Shown here in pieces: positions 9,668 through 18,922 of a stretch of DNA of 64,000 nucleotides. The DNA lies in assembly GCA_942491465.1 (NCBI GenBank), contig CALOBA010000065.1, positions 1-64,000 on the forward strand. Direction: 5' to 3'. The DNA is from CALOBA01 sp942491465 (lineage in GTDB: Bacteria; Pseudomonadota; Gammaproteobacteria; Chromatiales; Chromatiaceae). The notes below the pieces were generated by a model, which saw only the letters and a program-made list of their open reading frames with translations, searched no databases and was not told where the DNA came from. The translations under genes were made by a program, and so were the position numbers. How positions within the stretch are numbered: position 1 is the stretch's first letter; each line of letters opens with the position of its first letter.

Positions 9668-10321
9668 TCATTCGACCAGCGCCCGCGCCTGCGCCACCGT
9701 CAGATGCCGCCACGGCAGGGGCACCAGGCTCGGCACCCGATCGCGGTAGCGCCGATAGCGCTCGCCGTGGTAGGTGATGAGCTTGTGCTCCTCCAGGCGG
9801 GCGCCGACGACGAAATAGCCCGTCAGCAACAGGGCCGTGACCAAGAAAGACGGGTCCATGTCCCGGGTCCAGATCAGCACCAAGCTCAGGCTGTACCAGG
9901 GGTGGCGCACCCAGCGGTGCAGCGGCGAGATGGCAAATGCGTCCTGATCCGCCACCACCCGGCTCTGCTCCCGCCACTGCCGCAGCCCCAGAAAGGCCGC
10001 CCCGTCATACCAGCGCAGGGACCAGAGCACGGCGGCCACGGCCGCCAGGGCGAGCCCGTTGGCAATCCACCAGCCGCCCCCGGTCCAGGCGATCAACGTC
10101 GGTCCCGGCCCGCTCAGCGTCAGCCACAACGGCGGCAGCACCAGCAGCACCGCCAGCGTGTTGAAGCCGATCCGATACAGGGCCATCCAGGCCGGTCGGC
10201 GAGCGGCCACCCGGCGCTTGACCGCCAGTGACGCGAGCAGCGAATGCAGACCGAAATAGACGAGCCAAGCCACGATGAGCCAAGCCAGGTGGGTGAGGAT
10301 TGCGGGGTCGGTGGACAACAT
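9668..10321 (-). CDS. isoprenylcysteine carboxyl methyltransferase-like membrane protein
   Basis: A 217-aa inner-membrane protein with five or so hydrophobic segments. The C-terminal part has the hallmark of the ICMT/NnrU/phospholipid methyltransferase fold: HRWVRHPWY, then a membrane helix, then an E-E-H-K-L segment and YRRYRDRVPSLVP. Such proteins methylate small lipophilic or prenylated substrates using S-adenosylmethionine; the substrate here is unknown. The ATG at 10321 is chosen because an upstream extension (to 10399) would overlap the divergent protease gene and has low-complexity sequence. No clear ribosome site is visible. Confidence 0.8.
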   Translation of the reverse strand: MLSTDPAILTHLAWLIVAWLVYFGLHSLLASLAVKRRVAARRPAWMALYRIGFNTLAVLLVLPPLWLTLSGPGPTLIAWTGGGWWIANGLALAAVAAVLWSLRWYDGAAFLGLRQWREQSRVVADQDAFAISPLHRWVRHPWYSLSLVLIWTRDMDPSFLVTALLLTGYFVVGARLEEHKLITYHGERYRRYRDRVPSLVPLPWRHLTVAQARALVE

Positions 10322-10496
10322 GATGTGATGGGTCGGGCGGGGTCGGGTGGCATCGGGTTTTTCCGACAAGACCACCGACATGGGGCCGGACGCCGCCAAT
10401 GCCGACCGCCGTCTCGGCGTCCGCTACCTCTCACGCGCACTGCAACCGCAGGTGACGCAGACCAGCCACCTCCGCAGCCGAGGAGACGTCCGCAGC

Positions 10497-11618
10497 ATGA
10501 ACAGACACCCGAGCCAGCGCACCGAATCGCCGACGACAGTCCGACTTCGCGTCGCACCCTGGCTGCCGGTCCTGGCCATCGCCGTGCTCGGCCAGCCCGC
10601 GGCCCTCGCCGAGATCTATCAGTACCAAGACGCCCGCGGCCGCACCATCTTCTCCGACCGCCCACCCCCGGACGCGGCGCCGACCTCCACCGCCCTCCCC
10701 GCCGCGCCCCTCGTCCCCGCGCCATCCGCGGGCTCGGACCTGGCCGCGCGGCTCGAGCGCGCCTACCCGAACCCGGACCCGCTCCAACGGGCCACGTTGG
10801 CGGCCACCGCGGTGCACAGCTCAACGGGCCAGGGGGCCGGTTTCTTCGTCACCGACGACGGCTACCTGCTGACCAATCGCCACGTCGTGCGTCCCACCGA
10901 GACCGGTGCCTGGCAAGCGCAGGAGCAGGAGCTGGAGGCCGCCGAGGACCAGCTCCGCGACCTCAAGCGCGAGCTTCGCAGCCGCCGCAAGCTCACCGCC
11001 GACGCCAAGGCCGCCCTCGACGAGTACGACGGCCCCCCCGACAGCGGTCGCGGTCGCATGCTGCGGCAACGCCATGCCTACTACCAAGACCACCACAAGA
11101 CCCTCGACGCCCAGATCAGGGACCAACAAGACCAGCTGCGCGCGGCCCGCCGGGAGATCGACTGGAAGGGCAACAGCGCGCGGGTCGCCCGGGTCTTCAG
11201 CGTCGTCCTCAAGGACGGCACCGAGCATCAGGCCTACCTGATCGCCGTCAGCGACGATCATGACCTGGCCCTGCTCAAGCTCGACGGCGTGCGCACCCCG
11301 AGCCTGAGGGTCGGTCCCCGACCGCAGCAGGGTCAAGCCGTCCATGCCATCGGCACCCCGCTCGGCCAGCGCGATTCCATCACCCCCGGGGTCATCACCA
11401 AGATCGGGCGCAACCGCATCCTCACCAACGTCCAGCTCCTGCCCGGCAACAGCGGCGGCCCGTTGATCGACGGCGAGGGAGGCGTCATCGGCGTCAACTT
11501 CGCCAAGCTGACCCAGGGCAGCAACGCCAATTATCAGGGCTTCGGCATGACCATCCCCATCGATCGCGCCGAGCAGGCATTCCCCGAGATCCGCGGGCGC
11601 CTGCGCGCCGCACCCTGA
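10497..11618 (+). CDS. secreted trypsin-like serine protease with DUF4124 and inserted coiled coil
   Basis: Predicted periplasmic serine protease, 373 aa. A signal peptide (about 1-38, ending ALA) is followed by a DUF4124-type segment (EIYQYQDARGRTIFSDRPP, about 39-57). The chymotrypsin-fold protease has His129 (TNRHVV), Asp256 (HDLALLKL) and Ser319 (LPGNSGGP). Between the His and Asp sites lies an unusual charged stretch (about 140-225) rich in E, K, R and Q with heptad spacing, predicted as a coiled-coil hairpin inserted into the catalytic domain. No PDZ domain is present, unlike DegP/DegS. The start at 10497 is chosen for the signal peptide and GAGGAG upstream; a longer frame from 10347 would lie inside the neighbouring region. 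Confidence 0.88.
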   Translation: MNRHPSQRTESPTTVRLRVAPWLPVLAIAVLGQPAALAEIYQYQDARGRTIFSDRPPPDAAPTSTALPAAPLVPAPSAGSDLAARLERAYPNPDPLQRATLAATAVHSSTGQGAGFFVTDDGYLLTNRHVVRPTETGAWQAQEQELEAAEDQLRDLKRELRSRRKLTADAKAALDEYDGPPDSGRGRMLRQRHAYYQDHHKTLDAQIRDQQDQLRAARREIDWKGNSARVARVFSVVLKDGTEHQAYLIAVSDDHDLALLKLDGVRTPSLRVGPRPQQGQAVHAIGTPLGQRDSITPGVITKIGRNRILTNVQLLPGNSGGPLIDGEGGVIGVNFAKLTQGSNANYQGFGMTIPIDRAEQAFPEIRGRLRAAP

Positions 11619-11661
11619 ACACCATCAGACTGCTTGAGCGCCGGCGCGGCGGGCCGCAGGA

Positions 11662-12231
11662 TCAGGCGCCGCCGCCGGCATCGACGACCTGCCGCGACAG
11701 CCAGATCAGCGACGCGTCGCGCCGCGCATCGACCTCTTCCGCCGGCAGCAGCAGCACGCCGCCGGGCAGCTGCCAGCGCATCACCGGCTGCGCCGTCGTC
11801 GACTGCTCCGCGGGCTCGCCGTGCTGACGCAGCAGCTCGGCGCGCAGCAGGTCATGGTAGCGGGGCTGGTAGTCCAGCCGCAGCACCCGGAGTTCATCGC
11901 CCTGCAGGTAGACGGTGGCGATGCGCGCCGGCACGCCGTTGTAGGAGGCGATCTCGGCCACGCAGGCGCGATCCCCGAAGGTGGACGGCGCCAGGCCGCA
12001 GGCGAGCTCGGCGCGCGGGAACTGCGCGCGCAGGTCGGCCTCGGTGATCCGGTCGTCGAGGCGCTCGAAGGCGACATTGAAGCCGTCGCGCCCGGTCAGG
12101 TTGAGCAGGAACAGGTCGCTGCGGCGCTGGCCGTCCGGGGTGAACATCAGCCAGTAGAACGGGCCGACAACCACCGCCAGCGCCAGGGCCAGCTTGTAGG
12201 CCCGCGGCAGGCGAAAGCGTGCATCAGCCAT
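11662..12231 (-). CDS. membrane-anchored hypothetical protein coupled to glutamate dehydrogenase gene
   Basis: A 189-aa protein with one N-terminal membrane helix (about 12-31, ALALAVVVGPFYWLMF) and a soluble remainder with two cysteines (in ELACGL and DRACVAE). No known family is recognised. Its ATG overlaps the stop codon of the dehydrogenase as TGATG, so translation is probably coupled and the two products may be linked in nitrogen metabolism. The C-terminus is short and glycine-rich. Confidence 0.75.
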   Translation of the reverse strand: MADARFRLPRAYKLALALAVVVGPFYWLMFTPDGQRRSDLFLLNLTGRDGFNVAFERLDDRITEADLRAQFPRAELACGLAPSTFGDRACVAEIASYNGVPARIATVYLQGDELRVLRLDYQPRYHDLLRAELLRQHGEPAEQSTTAQPVMRWQLPGGVLLLPAEEVDARRDASLIWLSRQVVDAGGGA

Positions 12232-13592
12232 CAGGGCCAGATCCCGCGCTGGCCGATGACCAGGGCCAGGCGCTCCACCGCCTCCACCAGGGCGGCGGTG
12301 CGCAGATCCGTGCACAGCTCGCCCTCGGGGCAGTCGCTCGGGAAGGCGCGCCAGCGGTTGACGACGCGGTCGGTGGCGGCATTCATGCGATTGCGCAGGC
12401 GACCGTTGATCTCCTCCAGGGGCCAGCTGTGATGCTCGATGTTCTGCACCCACTCGTAGTAGCTGACGGTGACGCCGCCGGCGTTGGCGAGGATGTCCGG
12501 CAACACCATGCAGCCCTTGCCGGCGAGGATGTCATCGGCCTCCGGCGTGACCGGCCGGTTGGCGCCCTCGACGATGACCCTGGCCTGCACCCGCGCGGCA
12601 TTGCCGGAGTGGATCTGCCCGCCGAGGGCGGCCGGGATCAGCACGTCGCAGTCCAGCGCCAGTAGGTCGTCGTTGGTGATGCTGCGGCTGCCCGGCAGCC
12701 CGACGACGGTGCCGTTGGCGGCCTTGTGGGCGGCCAGTGCCTCCAGGTCGAGGGCATCGCCGTTCTCCGCCAGCACGGCCCCGCGCGAGTCGCTGATGGC
12801 GATGATGTGCGCCCCGCCCTCGCGCAGCAGCCGCGCCGAGACCCGGCCGACCTCGCCGTAGCCCTGGATCGCCACCCGTGCGTGGTTGACCTCGGTGAGG
12901 CCCGGCACGGCGCCAAGGGCGAGGAAGCGCTCCAGCGCGTAGACGCAGCCGCGACCGGTGGCCTCGCTGCGCCCGGCCGAGCCGCCGATCTCCATGGGCT
13001 TGCCGGTGACCACCGGCAGGTTGTTCTCACCGGGGTGCAGGTTGTCGTAGGTGTCGTAGATCCAGGCCATGGTCTGGCTGCTGGTGTAGAGGTCCGGGGC
13101 CGGGATATCGGTGTAGGGGCCGATGTTGTCCCCCAGCTCGGCGATGAAGCGGCGGGTGATGCGGCGCAGCTCGCGCTCGCTCAGCTGCTTGGGGTCGCAG
13201 GTCACGCCGCCCTTGGCGCCGCCGAACGGCACCCGCACCAGGGCGCACTTCCAGGTCATCAGGGCCGCCAGCGACGCGACCTCGCCCATGGAGACCGCCG
13301 GATGATAACGGATGCCGCCCTTGCCGGGGCCGAGCAGGCGGTTGTGCAGCACCCGATAGCCGACAAAGCTGGCGACGGTGCCGTCGTCGCGCTCGATGGG
13401 CACGTTGACGGTGATGGTGCGCCGCGGCAGGCGCAGGAAGTCCACCAGGCCGGGCGCGATGTCGTGCAGGTGCCGGCGGGCACGGGTGAACTGGGTGGTG
13501 ATGACGCGCTCCGGGTCGAGCTCGCCGGGGGCGGGGATGCCGGGCTCGGTCGCGGCCTGCTCGGCGTTGCTGCGCTCCACCGGGCTATCCAT
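12231..13592 (-). CDS. Glu/Leu/Phe/Val-type dehydrogenase, probably glutamate dehydrogenase
   Basis: NAD(P)-dependent amino acid dehydrogenase (453 aa), most likely interconverting glutamate and 2-oxoglutarate plus ammonia. Family motifs are clear: GPGKGGIRYHP (about 88-98), MTWKCALVRVPFGGAKGGV (about 112-130, catalytic Lys127), and the dinucleotide site GYGEVG in the second half. The start at 13592 has AGGTGG about eight bases upstream; a longer frame to 13760 reads low-complexity Arg/Pro sequence. Within the family, substrate choice (Glu, Leu, Phe or Val) is decided by a few residues I cannot resolve with certainty. It overlaps the downstream membrane protein gene by one base. Confidence 0.9.
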   Translation of the reverse strand: MDSPVERSNAEQAATEPGIPAPGELDPERVITTQFTRARRHLHDIAPGLVDFLRLPRRTITVNVPIERDDGTVASFVGYRVLHNRLLGPGKGGIRYHPAVSMGEVASLAALMTWKCALVRVPFGGAKGGVTCDPKQLSERELRRITRRFIAELGDNIGPYTDIPAPDLYTSSQTMAWIYDTYDNLHPGENNLPVVTGKPMEIGGSAGRSEATGRGCVYALERFLALGAVPGLTEVNHARVAIQGYGEVGRVSARLLREGGAHIIAISDSRGAVLAENGDALDLEALAAHKAANGTVVGLPGSRSITNDDLLALDCDVLIPAALGGQIHSGNAARVQARVIVEGANRPVTPEADDILAGKGCMVLPDILANAGGVTVSYYEWVQNIEHHSWPLEEINGRLRNRMNAATDRVVNRWRAFPSDCPEGELCTDLRTAALVEAVERLALVIGQRGIWP

Positions 13593-14051
13593 GCCGGCCA
13601 CCTGCCGGCGTCGGCGTGCTTGGCTGCTGGGGGACGACGCGCCCTCGGCGGGCGCTCTGACCTGGGAGTGGGGACATGGCTTGCGGTCCTGATCCGGTCG
13701 GCGAGGAATCGACTGCGCCGGCCGGTCCGACCCGTACCCGCCCCGCGCTGCCGCTACCATACCCCGATGCCGGCAGCGGCGCGACCCGACCCCGGATCAG
13801 TCGAGCTTCGGGAGTCGGGAGTCGGCAATCGCAGGCGCTCGCTTAGCCACCGAGATTACGGCAGGATTGCCGTTTGATAAATCATCGCGCAGCCTTGCAC
13901 GGGGCGGTGCCGTGCCGTGCCGAACGCGACCGGACAGGCTTCAGGCCGACGCAAGCCCACCTAAAGCAGACGCACGGCGTAAAATGCCGCGACAAATCCA
14001 CTCCCTACCCCGCCCTCCGCCGCCGCGGGGGCCCGCAACGGAGTCCAGGCA
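13593..14051. other. intergenic region upstream of dehydrogenase and acyl-carrier genes
   Basis: A 459-bp divergent gap. It should hold the promoters of the dehydrogenase (minus) and the acyl-carrier-like gene (plus). A GTTTGATAAATCATC patch near 13874-13888 is the only AT-rich part. I see no conserved coding frame, repeat or RNA. Confidence 0.5.
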
Positions 14052-14348
14052 TTGAGTCCGATCCAGCCGACGACCAACCCCTCACCCATCAGCCTGAGCG
14101 CCATCCGCGCCTGCCTGCGCGCCTATCTGGTGGATGCCTGTTTCGGCGGCGACGCCCCGGCGGACTTCGCCGATTCCGACGACCTGATCGAACGCGGCCT
14201 GATGACCTCGCTGACGCTGATGGGACTGGCGACCCATCTGGAACAGGCGTTCGGTCTTGAGCTGGGCGGCAACGATATGGTACCGGCCCATTTCCGGTCG
14301 ATCGATGCCTTGGCCACCCTCGTCCAGTCGCGGATCGATGTCCGCTGA
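14052..14348 (+). CDS. acyl carrier protein-like protein
   Basis: A 98-aa helical protein that looks like an acyl carrier protein. The segment DLIERGLMTSLTLMGLATHL matches the helix II region; the Ser in MTSLT takes the place of the phosphopantetheine serine of the usual DSL motif. The start is TTG: GGAG lies eight bases upstream at 14040-14043 and no ATG or GTG is available at the N-terminus. No fatty acid or polyketide gene is adjacent, so it is an orphan carrier. The missing Asp before the Ser may weaken recognition by standard phosphopantetheinyl transferases. Function unknown. Confidence 0.75.
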   Translation: MSPIQPTTNPSPISLSAIRACLRAYLVDACFGGDAPADFADSDDLIERGLMTSLTLMGLATHLEQAFGLELGGNDMVPAHFRSIDALATLVQSRIDVR

Positions 14349-14426
14349 CCGGGGCAGTGGGCGCGGGCAGAAGACCCGCGCAGCCGCGGCCCCGGACGCC
14401 GGTGGGCGAGCCAGGAGCCGCGCAGG

Positions 14427-17400
14427 ATGAGGCTCTCGATGCGCCTGGATGCCGGTCACGCCGGGCTGATCCTGTTGGCCGCCATCGGCCACCTGCTGCT
14501 GACCTTCTGGGCGCTGCACCTGGAGGCGGGGCCGGATCACATGGCGCTGTTGTGGCTGCCGGATGGCTGGCTGCTGGCCTGGCTGGTGTTGCTGCCGGCG
14601 CAGCGGCGGCCCTGGCTCATTGCGCTGGTGGCAAGCCTGACCCTGCTGCTGGGGCCGATGGTCACCGGCAGGCCGCTGTCCCTGGTGGCGAGCGTCCTGG
14701 CCGCCGATCTGTTCACGGCCTGGGGCGGTGCCATGGTGGTCGAGCGCCTGTGCGGCGGGCGGGCCGGCTTTCAGAGCTTTCGCCAGCTGATCCTGTTCCT
14801 GCTGCTGGCGGTGCTGTTGCTGCCGGCCGGGGCCGCTACCCTCGGCGCCGCCGCCGTGGTCGGGCATGGACTGGCGGACGACTTTGCCGCGGTCTACCGA
14901 ACCTGGGTCTCGTCCTCCGCCCTGGGGGTGCTGCTGGTGGCGCCGATGGTGCTTTATGCGGCGCGCTGGCTGCGCGAGCGCCGGTGGCGGATGCCCAAGC
15001 GCCGGCTGGCCGAGCATCTGCTGATCCTGTTGCTGATCGGGCTGATCGCCGCCGAGCCGATGCTGCTGCCGGTGGAGGCACTGACCTTCTTCAGCCTGCC
15101 GCTGCTGGTGTGGGCGGCGCTGCGCTTCGGCGTCTCGGGGGCGATCTCGGCCTCGGGCCTGCTGGTGCTGATCTCGGTCAGTCTGGCCGCCGCCGGCCAG
15201 GGGCCGTTCATGACCGATGCAGGCTCGGCAGCAGAGGCGGTGCTGCGGCTGCAGGCCTACCTGGGCAGCGCCGTCATCGCCTCGCTGTTCACCGGCCTGG
15301 CCATCGAGCAGCTGGCGGCGGCCCACCGCGAGACCCGCGAGCAGGCGCGACGCCGGCGGATGCTCTTCGACCACGCCCCGGTCTCGCTCTGGGAGGAGGA
15401 CTTCTCCGCGGTCAAGGCCTATCTCGACGCGCTCGCCGCCGGCGGCATCGACGACATCCCCGCCTGGCTGAATGCCCATCCCGAGGGGGTACGCCAGTGC
15501 ATCGCGAGGGTCCGGGTGCTGGCGCTGAATGCCCGCAGCGCCGCACTCTATGAGGCCCGCTCCGAGGCTGAGCTGATGCGCGGCCTGCAGCGGGTGGTGG
15601 ACAACTCCCAGCTCGACATCTTCGCCCGCCAGATAGCGGCCTTGCACGGCGGCGCCACGCATTTTCGCGGCGAAGCCAGGCAGCGTACGCTGACCGGCCG
15701 ACACATCGACGTGATGGTCAATCTGATCATCACCCCTGGCCACGATGCGCATTGGGACCACGTCCTGGTGGCCATCGAGGACCTCAGCGAGCGCCGCCGC
15801 GCCGAGCAGTCCCTGCGCGACGCCCTTGTCGAGCAAGAGCGCCGGCACGCCGCCGAGCGCCTGGTCAGCGAGACCGCCGCAGAGCTGCAGGCGGTGTCCG
15901 TGCCGGCCAAGGATGCCGCCATCAACGCGCTGCTCAAGCGCCTGGCCCGCCACCTCGACGCCGATCGCTGCTATCTGTTCCAGTTTTCGCCGGATCGGCG
16001 CACCATCAGCAATAGCCACGAATGGTGCGCCGCCGGCATCCGTGCCGAGCGTGAGGCGACCCAAGACCTTCCGGTATCACATACCCCCTGGTGGTGGTCG
16101 CAGATGGAGGAGCCCTCGGTCCTGGCCATCGACGATGTGGGGCAGCTGCCGCCCGAGGCCGCCCCCGAGCAGCGCCTGTTCCAGGCCCAGCAGATCCGTT
16201 CGCTGATCGCCGCGCCGCTGTTTCGTCGGGGCCATTCCTTCGGTTTCATCGGCTGCGATGCGGTGCGCCGGCAGCGGCGCTGGTCCAGCGCCGAGCTGGG
16301 GGCGCTGCGCCTGATCGCCGACTTGCTCGCCGGCACCCTGGGGCGCTGGCAGGCCGAAGACGACCTGCGCGCCAGCGAGTCGGTCTACCGCGCCGTGGTC
16401 GAGGACGCCCCCGTCCTGATCTGCCGCTTCCTGCCCGGGGGACAAATCCAGTTCGTCAACCGCGCCTACTGCGCGTGCTTCGGCCAAACCGCCAACGCGC
16501 TTATCGGCCACAGCTTTCTGGAGCTGATCCCGGAGCCGGAGCACGCGGAGATCCTGGCCAAACTCCAGGCGTTGACGCCAGGCCAGCCGACCCATTCCCA
16601 GGAGCACCAGGTGCTCGACGCCGACGGCCGGCTGCGCTGGCAGCGCTGGACCGACCGTGCCATCTTCGATGACCGCGGCCGACCCGTCTCCTACCAGTCC
16701 GTCGGCGAGGACATCACCGAGCAGCGCCAGGCCGCCGAGCGCCAACGCCTGGCCGATCAGGTGATGCAGAGCACCAGCGAGGGCATCCTGGTGACCGATG
16801 CCAACGCCGCCATCCTGACGGTGAATCCAGCCTTCGAGCGCATCACCGGCTATCGCGCGGACGAGGCGATCGGCCACAACCCGAGCCTGCTCAAGTCCGG
16901 CCGTCACGGCGAGGCATTCTATCGGGAGCTTTGGATGAGCCTGGCCGACGAGGGCCGCTGGCAGGGCGAGATCTGGAACCGGCGCAAGGACGGCAGCGTC
17001 TATCCGGAATGGCTCAGCATCAACGACATCCGCGACGGCACCGGTCGAGTGTCGCACTACGTGGCCGTCTTCTCCGACCTGTCGAAGCTGCGCGCCGCCG
17101 AGCGCCAGGTCGAGATCGCCGCCAGTCACGATACGCTGACCGGCCTGCCGGGCCGGGCGCTGTTCCTGGAGCGGCTGGATCGGGTGCTCGAGCATGCGCA
17201 GACGGCCGGCCGATCGGTGGCGGTGCTGCTGATCGGGCTCGACCGGCTCAAGGGTGTCAACGAGACCCTGGGCCATCCGGCCGGCGACGCGTTGCTGATG
17301 GAGACCGCCCGTCGCCTGCACGTCCTGCAGCGGCAAGACCGGCGGCTTGCCCGCCTCGGCGGCGACGAGTTCGTGCTGCTCACCGAGCAGGTCAGCTCCG

Positions 17401-18407
17401 CGGAGGCCCTCGCGCCCTTGGCCGAGACCCTGCTCAAGACCGTCGCCGCGCCGCTCAAGGTCGACGGCCATGAGCTGATCATCACCGCCAGCGTCGGCAT
17501 CAGCCTGTCGCCGGACGACGGCGACGACGCCAACACGCTGCTCCAGCACGCCGATCGGGCGCTCTACGAGGCCAAGCAGCGCGGGCGCAACAACTTCCAG
17601 TTCTTCACCCGCGCGCTGACCGAAGGCGCCTACGAACGACTGCTGCTGGAGCACGCCCTACGCGGGGCCATCGAGCGCAATGAGCTGCGGCTGGTCTACC
17701 AGCCGCTTGTCGACTTCGCCGGAGAGGGACTTGCCGGGGTCGAGGCCCTGGCCCGCTGGCAGCATCCGACCCTGGGACAGGTCCGCCCGGACCGCTTCAT
17801 CGGCCTAGCCGAGGAGATCGGCATCATCTGCGACATCGGCCGCTGGGTGCTGCGCACCGCTTGCCGGCAGATGCGCGCATGGGAGCAAGAAGGCCTGTGG
17901 GTGCCGCGGGTCAGCGTCAACCTATCGGTGCGCCAGATCGAGCGCCCGGGGCTGGTCGCCGAGGTGTCCGATGCCCTTCGCGCATTCACCATCACCCCCG
18001 ATCGCCTGGAGTTGGAGGTCACCGAGTCCATGCTGATGCGCAACCCCGAGCACAGCCGCAGCGTGCTCACCGCGCTCAAGACCCTGGGCACGTCCATCGC
18101 CATCGACGACTTCGGCACCGGCTACTCCAGTCTGGCCCTGTTGAATCTGCTGCCCATCGATCGGCTCAAGATCGACCGTTCCTTCGTCACCGACATCGGT
18201 GGCGATACCAACCAGGATGCCATCGTGCGCACCATCGTCGCGCTCGCCCGCGGACTTGAGATGGAGACCGTGGCCGAGGGTGTCGAGACCAGGGACCAGG
18301 CCGCATTTCTGCGCGAGGCAGGCGTCGACCTGGCCCAAGGCTACCTGTTCGCCAAGCCCATGGCGCCGGATGCGCTGCGCGAGGCGCGCTTCGGTGACGG
18401 GGCTTGA
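14427..18407 (+). CDS. MASE1-GAF-PAS-GGDEF-EAL c-di-GMP turnover protein
   Basis: Membrane-bound c-di-GMP enzyme of 1326 aa. An N-terminal MASE1-type sensor with about eight membrane helices (1-295) is followed by a PAS-like region (about 310-460), a GAF domain (about 470-640), two PAS domains (about 650-770 and 775-890), GGDEF (about 895-1065) and EAL (about 1075-1320). The cyclase signature GGDEF is intact at 978-982; no RxxD inhibitory site is at the expected spacing. The phosphodiesterase motif EALAR starts at Glu1106, and DDFGTGYSSL and the metal ligands in LEVTESMLM are kept. Both activities are possible. AGGAG at 14413-14417 supports the start. Confidence 0.93.
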   Translation: MRLSMRLDAGHAGLILLAAIGHLLLTFWALHLEAGPDHMALLWLPDGWLLAWLVLLPAQRRPWLIALVASLTLLLGPMVTGRPLSLVASVLAADLFTAWGGAMVVERLCGGRAGFQSFRQLILFLLLAVLLLPAGAATLGAAAVVGHGLADDFAAVYRTWVSSSALGVLLVAPMVLYAARWLRERRWRMPKRRLAEHLLILLLIGLIAAEPMLLPVEALTFFSLPLLVWAALRFGVSGAISASGLLVLISVSLAAAGQGPFMTDAGSAAEAVLRLQAYLGSAVIASLFTGLAIEQLAAAHRETREQARRRRMLFDHAPVSLWEEDFSAVKAYLDALAAGGIDDIPAWLNAHPEGVRQCIARVRVLALNARSAALYEARSEAELMRGLQRVVDNSQLDIFARQIAALHGGATHFRGEARQRTLTGRHIDVMVNLIITPGHDAHWDHVLVAIEDLSERRRAEQSLRDALVEQERRHAAERLVSETAAELQAVSVPAKDAAINALLKRLARHLDADRCYLFQFSPDRRTISNSHEWCAAGIRAEREATQDLPVSHTPWWWSQMEEPSVLAIDDVGQLPPEAAPEQRLFQAQQIRSLIAAPLFRRGHSFGFIGCDAVRRQRRWSSAELGALRLIADLLAGTLGRWQAEDDLRASESVYRAVVEDAPVLICRFLPGGQIQFVNRAYCACFGQTANALIGHSFLELIPEPEHAEILAKLQALTPGQPTHSQEHQVLDADGRLRWQRWTDRAIFDDRGRPVSYQSVGEDITEQRQAAERQRLADQVMQSTSEGILVTDANAAILTVNPAFERITGYRADEAIGHNPSLLKSGRHGEAFYRELWMSLADEGRWQGEIWNRRKDGSVYPEWLSINDIRDGTGRVSHYVAVFSDLSKLRAAERQVEIAASHDTLTGLPGRALFLERLDRVLEHAQTAGRSVAVLLIGLDRLKGVNETLGHPAGDALLMETARRLHVLQRQDRRLARLGGDEFVLLTEQVSSAEALAPLAETLLKTVAAPLKVDGHELIITASVGISLSPDDGDDANTLLQHADRALYEAKQRGRNNFQFFTRALTEGAYERLLLEHALRGAIERNELRLVYQPLVDFAGEGLAGVEALARWQHPTLGQVRPDRFIGLAEEIGIICDIGRWVLRTACRQMRAWEQEGLWVPRVSVNLSVRQIERPGLVAEVSDALRAFTITPDRLELEVTESMLMRNPEHSRSVLTALKTLGTSIAIDDFGTGYSSLALLNLLPIDRLKIDRSFVTDIGGDTNQDAIVRTIVALARGLEMETVAEGVETRDQAAFLREAGVDLAQGYLFAKPMAPDALREARFGDGA

Positions 18408-18420
18408 GAACGCATCGGCT

Positions 18421-18867
18421 TTAAGGCCGCGGCAGCACGTCACGCTTGGCACGGGTGAGCTGACTGCGGCTCAACGCCCTGCCGTTGACCGTCATCCGCG
18501 ACGGCGACGTGGAGTAGGACGTCAGCGGATCGGCCAGGGTCATGGCGGTATCGTCGACGGCGTCGTAGTCGTAGAAGCACACCGCGTGGGCCGGCGTCAT
18601 CTCGCCCTGAGCATTCGCCGCCTCCAGCCGCAGGGCCACGCGCAAGTGCTCGTAGCCCCGGGGCTCGGCATCGGCCGAGATCCAGCGGTGGCCTGCCTGG
18701 GCCAGCCCCAACGCGGGTAGCTGGGACAGCAGCAGACGCTTGCAGTAGCTGACGCGCACGTCTTCCCCCGCCGGTCCGCAGCCGGCCACCAGCACGGCCG
18801 CGAGCAGTCCCGTGCCGAGGCCGATGCGATAAGCGCAGCCCCGAAAGCTGCGGCACAGATTGATCAT
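18421..18867 (-). CDS. hypothetical lipoprotein
   Basis: A 148-aa exported lipoprotein. The signal peptide ends in LLAAVLVAGC, a clear lipobox. The mature part has further cysteines (VSYCKRLL, HAVCFYDY) and no recognised domain. The ATG at 18867 is preferred to 18873 because GGAG lies seven bases before it. It follows the 500-aa secreted protein on the same strand, so the two probably form an operon. Confidence 0.75.
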   Translation of the reverse strand: MINLCRSFRGCAYRIGLGTGLLAAVLVAGCGPAGEDVRVSYCKRLLLSQLPALGLAQAGHRWISADAEPRGYEHLRVALRLEAANAQGEMTPAHAVCFYDYDAVDDTAMTLADPLTSYSTSPSRMTVNGRALSRSQLTRAKRDVLPRP

Positions 18868-18922
18868 GGTCATGCTCCAGTCCGGTTGCGGTGGGGCGCA
18901 GTTGCGCCTCAGGTGGGCCACG

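Noticed and set aside
14082..16064. Long open frame on the minus strand opposite the MASE1-GGDEF-EAL gene
   Set aside because: GC-rich coding DNA regularly gives long antisense frames; its composition (Gln, His, Gly-rich) and the clear domain match on the plus strand make it a shadow. The same applies to minus frames at 6262-7935, 8158-9540 and 47841-50591.
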